Source: an uncultured Bacteroidales bacterium
GTDB lineage: Bacteria > Bacteroidota > Bacteroidia > Bacteroidales > UBA932
Length of the DNA: 64,000 nt
Assembly: GCA_937899055.1 (NCBI GenBank)
Contig: CALBPX010000061.1
Coordinates: 57,981 to 121,980 of the forward strand
Direction of reading: 5' to 3'
Shown: piece by piece, positions 35,453 to 42,941 of the stretch
Layout: each line of letters opens with the position of its first letter
Position numbering within the stretch: position 1 is the stretch's first letter
Translations under genes and position numbers: made by a program
Notes under the pieces: model-generated
Told to the model about the DNA's origin: nothing
What the model saw: the letters and a program-made list of their open reading frames with translations, nothing else
Databases searched by the model: none

Positions 35453-37135
35453 TTAGTCTGACGTAACCTTTTCAAGCCACTTGACCATACCCAGCATTAC
35501 GGCCATGGAAATGAGGCAGAATGCGGCAAATACGGCCCATGTTTCCCACTGGTGGGGGAAGTGGCGGAGCATTGTAACTCCGAGTGCTATGAAGAGGTTT
35601 CCTACTGCGGTGGCCGTAAGCCAAAGTCCCTGGCAAATTCCCTGAAGGTGCTTAGGCGCAACCTTGGAAACGAAGCTCAGGCCCAGAGGCGATATGAACA
35701 GCTCGGCTACGGTGAGGAAGAAGTAGGTGAGAATCAGCACCGCAGGACTTGTCCTCATAGTTTCCTTAATTGCTTCGGAGAGCCCGTTGAAGGTGTCTGC
35801 AGAAGGGTAGTTGTGAACGCAGGCTATGATAATCAGGAAGATGTAGGCAAGTGCGGTAATGAACATACCCAAGGCAATCTTCCTGGGAGTGGAAACGCTC
35901 TTTCCTCTGTTGGCAAGCATGGCAAACAGACCCATGATGATAGGTGTGAGGATGATTACGAAGAACGGGTTGATGCACTGCCAAACCTCCGGCGGAACAG
36001 ATGAAGTGTTTACAAAGTCGCGGGCAAAGAATGAAAGGCTCTGGCCGTTCTGGTGGAATGAGAACCAGAAGAATACGGCAACACCCAAAACTGCGAACAG
36101 GGCATACATCCTCTGCTTGATTTCCTTTGCGTTTGCAAGCCTTTCTTCTTCCGTGTAGTTGGTTACGGCCTTCTTCTCTTTCTTTGCAGGGTTAGGGAAT
36201 TTCTTCTTGGTGGCAACGAAGATGAGGAGAGAAATGACCATTGCAGCAACGGAAGCTATGTATGAATAGTGAACGCCGGTGTTGAATATATTCAGATAAT
36301 TCTCAGCGAATTCTGCGTTTGCAGGAAGAACCTGGGCACCGCTCTGTACAGACTCTGCCAGCTGAGTGAAGTTGCTGGCCTGCTCGGCTGTCATTGCTGA
36401 GGCGTCGTTGAGGAACTGATGGCAGAGTTTAGGAAGGCTGGAGTTGTAGATGAGGTCATGGCTCTTGAGCCACCAGCTTCTCAGCAGCGGAGCAACGAAC
36501 GGAGCAATTACGCCGCCTATGTTGATGAACACGTAGAAAATCTGGAAACCAGGGTCTCTCTTGCTCTTTCTCCTTTCGAGTTCTTCTTTGCTGATTTTTG
36601 CGCCCTCTGCCTCAAAGTTGTCGTACATCTGACCTACAATTGCCTGGAGGTTGCCTTTGAACAGGCCGTTTCCGATGGCAATCAGAAGCAGGGCAAAGCA
36701 TGTAAAGACAAGGATGCCGGAGATGTGGCCGGTGGTGGCTGCAAACGATTCTCCAAATACAGGAACAGAAAGCAGGGCGTAGCCTATGGCCATTACCAGA
36801 AGTCCTGTAATGATTGTGCCCTTGTAGTTCTGAAGCCTGTCTGCAATCAGACCGCCCGGAAGAGCGAGAACGTAAATAGAGAAATAGAAAACGGCATAAA
36901 TCCAACCGGCAGCGTCATCGCTGATGCCGAATTTGGATGCCAGGAACAGGGCCAGTACGGCATTCATGATATAGTAGCCGAACCTTTCGCCCATGTTGCT
37001 GAGTGCAGCTGCAATCAACCCCTTCGGATGCTCTTTTCTAGCCTTGACAAGATAGAAAATCAAGAGCGGTACAACAACAATCAGTATCGCAATCAAGATT
37101 ACCAGAGTAGCATTGGTTTCCCAAAGTTTTAACAT
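35453..37135 (-). CDS. POT-family di/tripeptide:H+ symporter
   Basis: A 560-residue inner-membrane transporter with about 14 hydrophobic helices. The POT/PTR2 signature region GGLIADRLQNYKGTIITG is present near residue 95. The family normally has E-x-x-E-R/K on helix 1; here the segment reads NMGERFGYY, keeping the -ER part. It imports di- and tripeptides with protons. The larger soluble loop in the middle is usual for Bacteroidota members. Confidence 0.9.
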   Translation of the reverse strand: MLKLWETNATLVILIAILIVVVPLLIFYLVKARKEHPKGLIAAALSNMGERFGYYIMNAVLALFLASKFGISDDAAGWIYAVFYFSIYVLALPGGLIADRLQNYKGTIITGLLVMAIGYALLSVPVFGESFAATTGHISGILVFTCFALLLIAIGNGLFKGNLQAIVGQMYDNFEAEGAKISKEELERRKSKRDPGFQIFYVFINIGGVIAPFVAPLLRSWWLKSHDLIYNSSLPKLCHQFLNDASAMTAEQASNFTQLAESVQSGAQVLPANAEFAENYLNIFNTGVHYSYIASVAAMVISLLIFVATKKKFPNPAKKEKKAVTNYTEEERLANAKEIKQRMYALFAVLGVAVFFWFSFHQNGQSLSFFARDFVNTSSVPPEVWQCINPFFVIILTPIIMGLFAMLANRGKSVSTPRKIALGMFITALAYIFLIIIACVHNYPSADTFNGLSEAIKETMRTSPAVLILTYFFLTVAELFISPLGLSFVSKVAPKHLQGICQGLWLTATAVGNLFIALGVTMLRHFPHQWETWAVFAAFCLISMAVMLGMVKWLEKVTSD

Positions 37136-37225
37136 GTCAACTAATCTTTTTTATTGTGGACTTTCATTATCAATTTTCAGACAGACTTCCTGAAGTCCTT
37201 TGAGGAAGCCATGTCTTTCAAAACT

Positions 37226-37233
37226 CAAATATA
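37226..37233 (-). promoter_or_regulatory. Putative -7 element for the POT gene
   Basis: On the minus strand this reads TATATTTG, a perfect -7 match, 90 bases upstream of the POT start. No TTTG stands at the ideal distance; one lies 11 bases upstream, which is too close. Confidence 0.5.
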
Positions 37234-37348
37234 ACTAATTCTTGCAAAATCCATATCGGCAGAGTTTCCGGCGGCATTATTTTTTGTCTGTTCAGAATGT
37301 TTTAATACCTTTACAGATTGACATTTCTAAGATTTTGTTTTTATCGCG

Positions 37349-38281
37349 ATGAAAAAATTTCTTGCAAGAGTCGTTTTCTGTCTGCTCTGGCCGCTCAGCC
37401 TGCTTCCGATGGGAGCGCATCATTTTTTCTCCGCTGTAATGTGCTTTGTGCTCAGGAGGATAGTACGGTACAGGTATTCTGTAATTACCACCAACATAGC
37501 ACGGAGTTTTCCGCAGATGAAATACGGACAGATAAAAAAACTTACGGGAGAATATTACCGCTACATGTGTGATCTTTTTTGCGAAAGCGTATGGGATCTT
37601 GCACACAGTGCGGATGCTGTAAGAAAGAGAGTGGGGGTGTCAAAGGTTGAGGTTGTGGATCAGCTTCAGAAAAAGTACGGAAGAGTTATTCTCATCATGG
37701 GTCACTGCGGAAACTGGGAAATGGTCAGTGGTATGATAATCAGCCCCGAAGACCGTACCGAAGATAGCTTTGCATCGCATCCTGTATATATGGTTTACAA
37801 AGCTGCCGAAAGTAAGTTTTCAGACATTCTTTTCCGTATGCTGAGGATGCACGAATACAAAAAATTCCATTCTCTGGGAGAAGTTGTAGAGAGCAGACAG
37901 GTTTTGCGTCACGCCCTTAAAAACAAAGACAGCAAGGCAACTTATGTAATGATTGCAGACCAGAATCCAATCGGAAAGCACGATCCGGTAGTAGATTTTC
38001 TCAATCAGAAAACATACATGCTTCCAGGTCCTGCATATCTTTCTTCAAGGCTTGGAATACCGGCAGTGTATCTGAGGTTTGACAGGATTGCAAGAGGTCG
38101 GTATCATATTGAGTTTGAGAAGATAAGCGAGCCGTCAGAAAATCGCGGAGAAAATTATGTAACAGAAAAATTTGCTCAGCTTTTAGAGGCCGATATCAGA
38201 AAAAATCCGGTCAACTGGCTGTGGAGTCACAAACGCTGGAAGCGAAATATTGAACCATACGACAACAACATAAGCAAATAA
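37349..38281 (+). CDS. Lipid A acyltransferase (LpxL/HtrB family)
   Basis: A 310-residue membrane-associated enzyme that adds a secondary acyl chain to lipid A or to a related lipid. The N-terminal hydrophobic segment (LARVVFCLLWPLSLLPMGAH) anchors it. The catalytic motif HCGNWE (H-x4-E, about residues 114-119) is the form seen in this family in place of H-x4-D. The C-terminus PVNWLWSHKRWKR is also typical. The start codon is part of an ATCGCGAT palindrome (37343-37350), as in rseC. Expected location is the inner face of the cytoplasmic membrane. Confidence 0.92.
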   Translation: MKKFLARVVFCLLWPLSLLPMGAHHFFSAVMCFVLRRIVRYRYSVITTNIARSFPQMKYGQIKKLTGEYYRYMCDLFCESVWDLAHSADAVRKRVGVSKVEVVDQLQKKYGRVILIMGHCGNWEMVSGMIISPEDRTEDSFASHPVYMVYKAAESKFSDILFRMLRMHEYKKFHSLGEVVESRQVLRHALKNKDSKATYVMIADQNPIGKHDPVVDFLNQKTYMLPGPAYLSSRLGIPAVYLRFDRIARGRYHIEFEKISEPSENRGENYVTEKFAQLLEADIRKNPVNWLWSHKRWKRNIEPYDNNISK

Positions 38282-38366
38282 TTGCTATAATTGTACAATG
38301 TTATTTTCCTAATGTGGAAATGATTACAGCAATTCATCTCTTGAAAGAATCAGAAAAATTAAGAAG

Positions 38367-39446
38367 ATGCAACTTGTAAAAAGAATATCCATCATAACAT
38401 CAGCCGTTCTGCTGATTAGTGCAACTACCTCTTACTCACAGATTTTCAAAAGTTCCGAAGCAGCTCCGCAAGGTGCGGTCATCTACTCTCTGCCGCAGAC
38501 TTCGGTAAAGGTTACTCTAAAGGTTTCGCTGAGCAGTTTTACTGCCGGGCCTTATGCGTCATACTCGGAAAAATATCTTGGAATTACGGCAGACCGTTCT
38601 TCAAAAAAATCCTGCACAATAGAAGAAATAGAAATTACTCCTATGGTTGAAGCAGACCAGAATCTGAGCGTTGCACTCAATCTTGGAAATTCAAAGAATG
38701 CAAGCGCAAACTTTCTTGCATTTTCTTCTCAGGGTTTGATAATTGCTCCTGGTTACTTTACTCCGGAAACATCTCAGTCGCGTTTTCCATCGCCGATGCA
38801 ACCTACGTTCAACGAGGCAGTTGCAAACCTCGGTACGCAAACAACCCAGCTTTACAAAAACGTTACAAACGAAGACGGGGAAGTTGAAAAAGTTGCAGTT
38901 CCCCAGACGCAGACCGTAGCCAAGACTGCGGACAAAAAAGCAGAAGAAACAGCGCAGCTTATCTTCCGTCTGAGGGAGAAAAAAATAGACATCCTCACCG
39001 GCGATACAGACGCCAACTATAGCGGACAAGCTCTGGGCAGTGCAGTGAGGAATATGGACAGGTTGGAGAAAGAATATATGTCTTTGTTTACCGGCAAAAC
39101 TACAACGGCAACTCAGCAGGCAAGCTTTGAAGTTGTGCCTAAGGCAAAGAACGCAAAGCAGAACTATGTGATTTGCAGGATTTCTGATTCTCAGGGTCTT
39201 CTGCCTGCCGACAATATGAGCGGGCGTCCTATATATCTGGAACTTACGGTAACCGACGGAAAGATTGCTACGGAAGTTACGGCAGAAGAAATGGCTTCTT
39301 CAAAAGGCAAGGTGGCATACAGGATTCCGCTGGTTGTCAATGCAAGAATCCTTGACGGGCAGACAGTTCTGGGGCAGACCAGAATTCCGGTTTACCAGTT
39401 TGGTAAGGTGTTGTACTTTCCGCTGGATCTGGCACTTGGAAAATAA
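38367..39446 (+). CDS. DUF4831 family exported protein
   Basis: A 359-residue protein with a signal peptide (KRISIITSAVLLISATTSYS). The mature region begins with VIYSLPQTSVKVTLKV and GPYASYSEKYLG, hallmarks of DUF4831, a Bacteroidota family of unknown function. The middle (about 150-200) includes a Lys/Thr-rich stretch, and the C-terminus has beta-rich segments. It is probably periplasmic or outer-membrane associated. It lies 20 bases before pepD. Confidence 0.82.
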   Translation: MQLVKRISIITSAVLLISATTSYSQIFKSSEAAPQGAVIYSLPQTSVKVTLKVSLSSFTAGPYASYSEKYLGITADRSSKKSCTIEEIEITPMVEADQNLSVALNLGNSKNASANFLAFSSQGLIIAPGYFTPETSQSRFPSPMQPTFNEAVANLGTQTTQLYKNVTNEDGEVEKVAVPQTQTVAKTADKKAEETAQLIFRLREKKIDILTGDTDANYSGQALGSAVRNMDRLEKEYMSLFTGKTTTATQQASFEVVPKAKNAKQNYVICRISDSQGLLPADNMSGRPIYLELTVTDGKIATEVTAEEMASSKGKVAYRIPLVVNARILDGQTVLGQTRIPVYQFGKVLYFPLDLALGK

Positions 39447-39466
39447 CATTTAAAAACAAGATACTG

Positions 39467-40933
39467 ATGAAAACCATAGATCAATTACAACCTAAAGAGG
39501 TTTGGACAATCTTCAACGAACTTGCAAAAGTTCCGCGTCCTTCCAAGAAAGAACATAAGGCAGTTGAATTCGTTTACAACTTCGGAAAGAATCTGGGTCT
39601 TGAAACCATCAAAGACGAAGTAGGAAACGTAATCATCCGCAAACCTGCAACCAAGGGAATGGAAAAGAAGGCAGGTCTGATTCTTGAGGCACATCTGGAT
39701 ATGGTACCTCAGAAGAATCCCGATGTAAAGCACAACTTTGAAACAGATCCTATCAAACCGCGCATCGTTGGCGACCTTGTCTATGCAACCGGAACAACTC
39801 TGGGAGCAGACAACGGAATGGGAGTTTCCATGGCCCTTGCAGTACTGCAGAGCAAGACCATTCAGCACGGCCCCATAGAGTGCCTGTTTACGGTAGATGA
39901 GGAAACTGGAATGACCGGTGCAAGAGCCTTGAAACCAGGCATTCTCAAAGGCGAAATTCTTATGAACCTTGACTCCGAAACCGAGGGTATCCTCTATGTA
40001 GGATGTGCAGGCGGATTGGACGGCGAGGCAGCTTTCAACTACACCACAGAAAAAGTTCCCGCAGGTTATGTGTTCAAGAAAGTTGCAGTAAGCGGTCTGA
40101 TTGGTGGCCACTCCGGAATGGACATTGTTCTCTACAGGGCAAATGCAAACAAGATTCTTGCAAGAATCATCCTTCCTGTAATGAGAGACCTCAACGCTCG
40201 TCTTGTATGTATCAGCGGCGGCAGCATCCGCAATTCAATTCCGAGAGATGCCTGCGCAGTTGTTGCAGTTCCAAAGAAGAACGAGAGGAAGTTTGCTCTC
40301 CATGTAGGAAAGATCCGCAAGGAGGCAACCCTTGAGTACCAGTACACAGACAAAGACCTCAAGATTACTACAAGCGCAGTAAAGGAAAAGGCTCCGGCTA
40401 TAGAAAAGAAGACCGCTCTCTCAATTGTCAGGGCAATTGCTTCAATTCCTAACGGAGTATGGAGAATGAGCGATACCGTTGCAGGTTTTGTAGAAACTTC
40501 AAACAATATGGCTATCATCCAGCAGGATGCAAAGACCATCAAGATTCACTCCCTCATGAGAAGCTCCATTGATTCAGAAAAGTGGGAACTTGCAGAAAGC
40601 ATGAGAGCCATAGTTGAACTTGCAGGCGGAAAATGCACTTTCAGTGGAGGTTATTCCGGATGGCAGCTCGATATGAATTCTCCTATCCTCAAGGTATCCA
40701 AGGAAGTCTATAAGAAACTCTTCAACAAGGATCCTGAGGTAACCGGAATCCATGCAGGACTTGAGTGCGGAATTCTGGGTGCAACTTATCCTGAGTGGGA
40801 TATGATTTCATTTGGTCCAACCATCTTCTCTCCTCACTCACCTGACGAAAGAGTGAACATAGAGAGCGTAGGCAAATGCTGGAAGTATCTTGTAGAGCTT
40901 CTCAAGAATGCTCCTGCTTCCAAACGCGGCTAA
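39467..40933 (+). CDS. pepD: Aminoacyl-histidine dipeptidase (M20 peptidase D)
   Basis: A 488-residue cytosolic dizinc dipeptidase that cleaves dipeptides such as carnosine-type Xaa-His. The metal ligands are visible in order: LEAHLDMVPQ (His, Asp), TTLGADNGMGVSMALA (bridging Asp), TVDEETGMTGA (catalytic Glu-Glu), NLDSETEG (Asp), and a C-terminal FGPTIFSPHSPDERV (His). GLIGGHSGMDI marks the dimerisation lid. Length is usual for PepD. It may process peptides brought in by the POT transporter encoded nearby, which is inference. Confidence 0.95.
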   Translation: MKTIDQLQPKEVWTIFNELAKVPRPSKKEHKAVEFVYNFGKNLGLETIKDEVGNVIIRKPATKGMEKKAGLILEAHLDMVPQKNPDVKHNFETDPIKPRIVGDLVYATGTTLGADNGMGVSMALAVLQSKTIQHGPIECLFTVDEETGMTGARALKPGILKGEILMNLDSETEGILYVGCAGGLDGEAAFNYTTEKVPAGYVFKKVAVSGLIGGHSGMDIVLYRANANKILARIILPVMRDLNARLVCISGGSIRNSIPRDACAVVAVPKKNERKFALHVGKIRKEATLEYQYTDKDLKITTSAVKEKAPAIEKKTALSIVRAIASIPNGVWRMSDTVAGFVETSNNMAIIQQDAKTIKIHSLMRSSIDSEKWELAESMRAIVELAGGKCTFSGGYSGWQLDMNSPILKVSKEVYKKLFNKDPEVTGIHAGLECGILGATYPEWDMISFGPTIFSPHSPDERVNIESVGKCWKYLVELLKNAPASKRG

Positions 40934-40970
40934 GACGGCTTGAAAACAATTAACTAAACAAACAAATATT

Positions 40971-41546
40971 ATGGTAACAAAAGTAAAGAAGGCCCCTGTT
41001 AAGAAGGCCGCCGCAAAGCCAGCTGTAAAGAAAGCAGCTGCAAAGAAGCCCGCAGCTAAGAAGGCTCCTGCAAAGAAAGAAGAAGTAAAGAAAGAAGAAG
41101 TAAAGAAAGCAGTTGAAAAGAAAGTTGCTGAAGTAAAGAAAGAAGTTGCAAAGGTAAAGAAGGCTGTTGCCAAGAAGGCAGCTCCCGTAAAGAAGGCCGT
41201 TGCAAAAAAGGCTGCTGAGGTAAAGAAGGCTGTTGTAAAGAAAGCAGATGCTGTAAAGAAGACCGTAGCTGTAAAGAAAGCCGCTGCTGTCAAGAAGTCT
41301 GCAGCTGTAAAGAAGACCGTAGCCAAGAAGGCTGCTGACGCAAAGAAGGCTGTGGAAAAGAAAGCTGTTGCTGCAAAGAAGGCCGTTGCAAAGAAGAATA
41401 CCGAAGTAAAGAAGGCCGTTGCAAAGAAGGTTGCTCCAGCAAAGAAGGCTGCTCCAGCAAAGAAGGTTGTTGCCAAGAAGCCTGCCGGAAAGAAGGCTCC
41501 AGCAAAGAAAGCTCCAGCAAAGAAGGCAGTTGCAAAGAAGAAATAA
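40971..41546 (+). CDS. Histone H1-like Lys/Ala-rich protein
   Basis: A 191-residue low-complexity protein made almost wholly of Lys, Ala, Val and Pro, with degenerate repeats of the type VKKAVAKKA and APAKKAPAKKA; the predicted charge is strongly positive. Such proteins resemble the C-terminal domain of histone H1 and the bacterial HctB/AlgP-like families, and are thought to coat DNA. No globular domain is visible. The DNA is correspondingly repetitive, so copy number may vary between strains. It stands alone, convergent with rplI across a bidirectional terminator. Confidence 0.85.
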   Translation: MVTKVKKAPVKKAAAKPAVKKAAAKKPAAKKAPAKKEEVKKEEVKKAVEKKVAEVKKEVAKVKKAVAKKAAPVKKAVAKKAAEVKKAVVKKADAVKKTVAVKKAAAVKKSAAVKKTVAKKAADAKKAVEKKAVAAKKAVAKKNTEVKKAVAKKVAPAKKAAPAKKVVAKKPAGKKAPAKKAPAKKAVAKKK

Positions 41547-41570
41547 CACTCTTTGCATTGTAAACAAAAA

Positions 41571-41594
41571 AACCGGAAGCATCTGCCTCCGGTT
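41571..41594. terminator. Bidirectional terminator between the histone-like gene and rplI
   Basis: A 7-bp stem AACCGGA / TCCGGTT with a 10-base loop is flanked by a run of A on the left and T on the right, so it can terminate the plus-strand histone-like gene and the minus-strand rpsF-rpsR-rplI transcript. Confidence 0.85.
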
Positions 41595-41617
41595 TTTTGT
41601 TTGGCCATGTCTGAAGA

Positions 41618-42103
41618 TTATTCAGCTGCCTCTTTCTTTTCTGTTACCTTTCCTTCCTCGTCAACTACGATAACCTTGACGGTAGCCTCAACACCTCTGT
41701 AGATGTCTATGACAGCATCATAGGTTCCGATTTCGTTGACCTTGTCGGCATCCTTGAGTTCAATCTTGCGGCGGTCTATCTCAAAACCCTGGGAAGCCAG
41801 AGCCTCGGCAACCTGAATGTTGTTGACTGAACCGTAGATTTTGCCGGAAGCACTTACCTTGGTAGGTATGGTTACAGAAACTGCATTGAGTTTCTCAGCG
41901 ATAGCTTTTGCGTCTGCAATGAGTTTTTCTTCCTTGTGGGCTCTCTGCTTTATGGTTTCTGCAAGCTGCTTCTTTGCGGAAGCCGTAGCAAGAATTGCCA
42001 GACCCTGAGGGAAAAGGAAATTGTTTGCGTAACCGTCTTTTACGGTAACGATGTCGTTCTTGTGTCCAAGATGGCGGACATCTTCCTTAAGTATAATCTC
42101 CAT
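41618..42103 (-). CDS. rplI: Ribosomal protein L9
   Basis: A 161-residue large-subunit protein L9. The N-terminal RNA-binding domain has EIILKEDVRHLGHKNDIVTV and DGYANNFLFPQGLA; a long connecting helix and the C-terminal domain (VSASGKIYGSVNNIQVAEAL) follow. The end is a short acidic/basic tail (VTEKKEAAE). It is the last gene of the rpsF-rpsR-rplI operon. Confidence 0.97.
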   Translation of the reverse strand: MEIILKEDVRHLGHKNDIVTVKDGYANNFLFPQGLAILATASAKKQLAETIKQRAHKEEKLIADAKAIAEKLNAVSVTIPTKVSASGKIYGSVNNIQVAEALASQGFEIDRRKIELKDADKVNEIGTYDAVIDIYRGVEATVKVIVVDEEGKVTEKKEAAE

Positions 42104-42115
42104 AATCTCTCCTCC

Positions 42116-42394
42116 TTATTTCAAAAGGTCAGTAACATAAGGAAGCAAAGCTATATGGCGGGCGCGCTTGATGGCCTGAGCCACTTTCTTCTGGAATTTG
42201 AGAGAAGTTCCGGTAAGGCGGCGGGGAAGAATCTTGCCCTGCTCATTGAGGAACTTCTTCAGGAACTCTGCATCCTTGTAATCTACATACTTGATACCTG
42301 CCTTCTTGAAACGGCAGTATTTCTTCTTCTTTACCTCTACGGTAACCGGGTTCAGATAGCGGATATCTGCATTTTCGTCATTTCTCTGTGCCAT
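42116..42394 (-). CDS. rpsR: Ribosomal protein S18
   Basis: A 92-residue small-subunit protein S18. Family signatures are [18 protein letters not shown], then [17 protein letters not shown] and [20 protein letters not shown]. No zinc-type extra cysteines are present. It lies between rpsF and rplI with short gaps, the usual Bacteroidota order without an ssb gene between. Confidence 0.97.
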   Translation of the reverse strand: MAQRNDENADIRYLNPVTVEVKKKKYCRFKKAGIKYVDYKDAEFLKKFLNEQGKILPRRLTGTSLKFQKKVAQAIKRARHIALLPYVTDLLK

Positions 42395-42408
42395 AACTGT
42401 TCCTCCTG

Positions 42409-42783
42409 TTACTGATTGGTTTCTTTCTTTTCTGCGGCTGCATTCTTCTTAGCTGCCCAGTTGGCTCTTCTCTTTTCTGCGTAAGCCACAGCATCCTTGT
42501 CCATTGCAAAGGTGAGGAAGCGGATGATTCTTTCATCTCTGCGATACTGAGTTTCAAGCTTTTCAATGAAAGCCGGTTCTGCCTGGAATTCTACAAGGTG
42601 GTAGAATCCGGAGGTCTTCTTCTGGATTGGGTAGGCCAGTTTCTTCAGTCCCCAATCCTCTTCACTGACAACTGTGCCGCCGTTCTCCTTTATAAGGGAG
42701 ATGTATTTGGCTGCCGTTTCCTTCATCTGAGCTTCAGACAAAACGGGAGTTGCAATGAAAACGGTCTCGTAATTCTTTAACAT
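42409..42783 (-). CDS. rpsF: Ribosomal protein S6
   Basis: A 124-residue small-subunit protein S6, which pairs with S18 on the platform of the 30S subunit. The core is [20 protein letters not shown], then [20 protein letters not shown] and [11 protein letters not shown]. The last ~20 residues are an Ala/Lys/Glu-rich tail ([19 protein letters not shown]). It is the first gene of its operon. Confidence 0.97.
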   Translation of the reverse strand: MLKNYETVFIATPVLSEAQMKETAAKYISLIKENGGTVVSEEDWGLKKLAYPIQKKTSGFYHLVEFQAEPAFIEKLETQYRRDERIIRFLTFAMDKDAVAYAEKRRANWAAKKNAAAEKKETNQ

Positions 42784-42813
42784 CTCTTAAATTTTAGTTA
42801 GTAAAATGGGCTG

Positions 42814-42844
42814 CAAAGATAATCAAATCTGCCCAACTTCCAAA
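42814..42844 (-). promoter_or_regulatory. Promoter of rpsF-rpsR-rplI
   Basis: Read on the minus strand, TTTG (42841-42844) and TATCTTTG (42814-42821) are separated by exactly 19 bases, an excellent match to the Bacteroidota consensus. The leader to rpsF is about 25-30 bases. Confidence 0.8.
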
Positions 42845-42891
42845 TTCTGTGGCATACGATTGAAGTTTCCCGTATTTTGGGGCAGATAATT

Positions 42892-42921
42892 TTTGAAATG
42901 AATTTAATTGGAGTAGATTTG
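42892..42921 (+). promoter_or_regulatory. Promoter of the M16 peptidase gene
   Basis: TTTG (42892-42895) and TAGATTTG (42914-42921) are 18 bases apart, close to the consensus spacing of 19-20. It is back to back with the rpsF promoter. Confidence 0.65.
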
Positions 42922-42941
42922 CACGGCTAAAATTATATTAT

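Noticed and set aside
40838..41608. Long minus-strand frames (Phe/Ala- and Leu/Cys-rich) opposite the histone-like gene
   Set aside because: They are the reverse of the Lys/Ala repeats and look like membrane proteins only because AAG reads as CTT in reverse.
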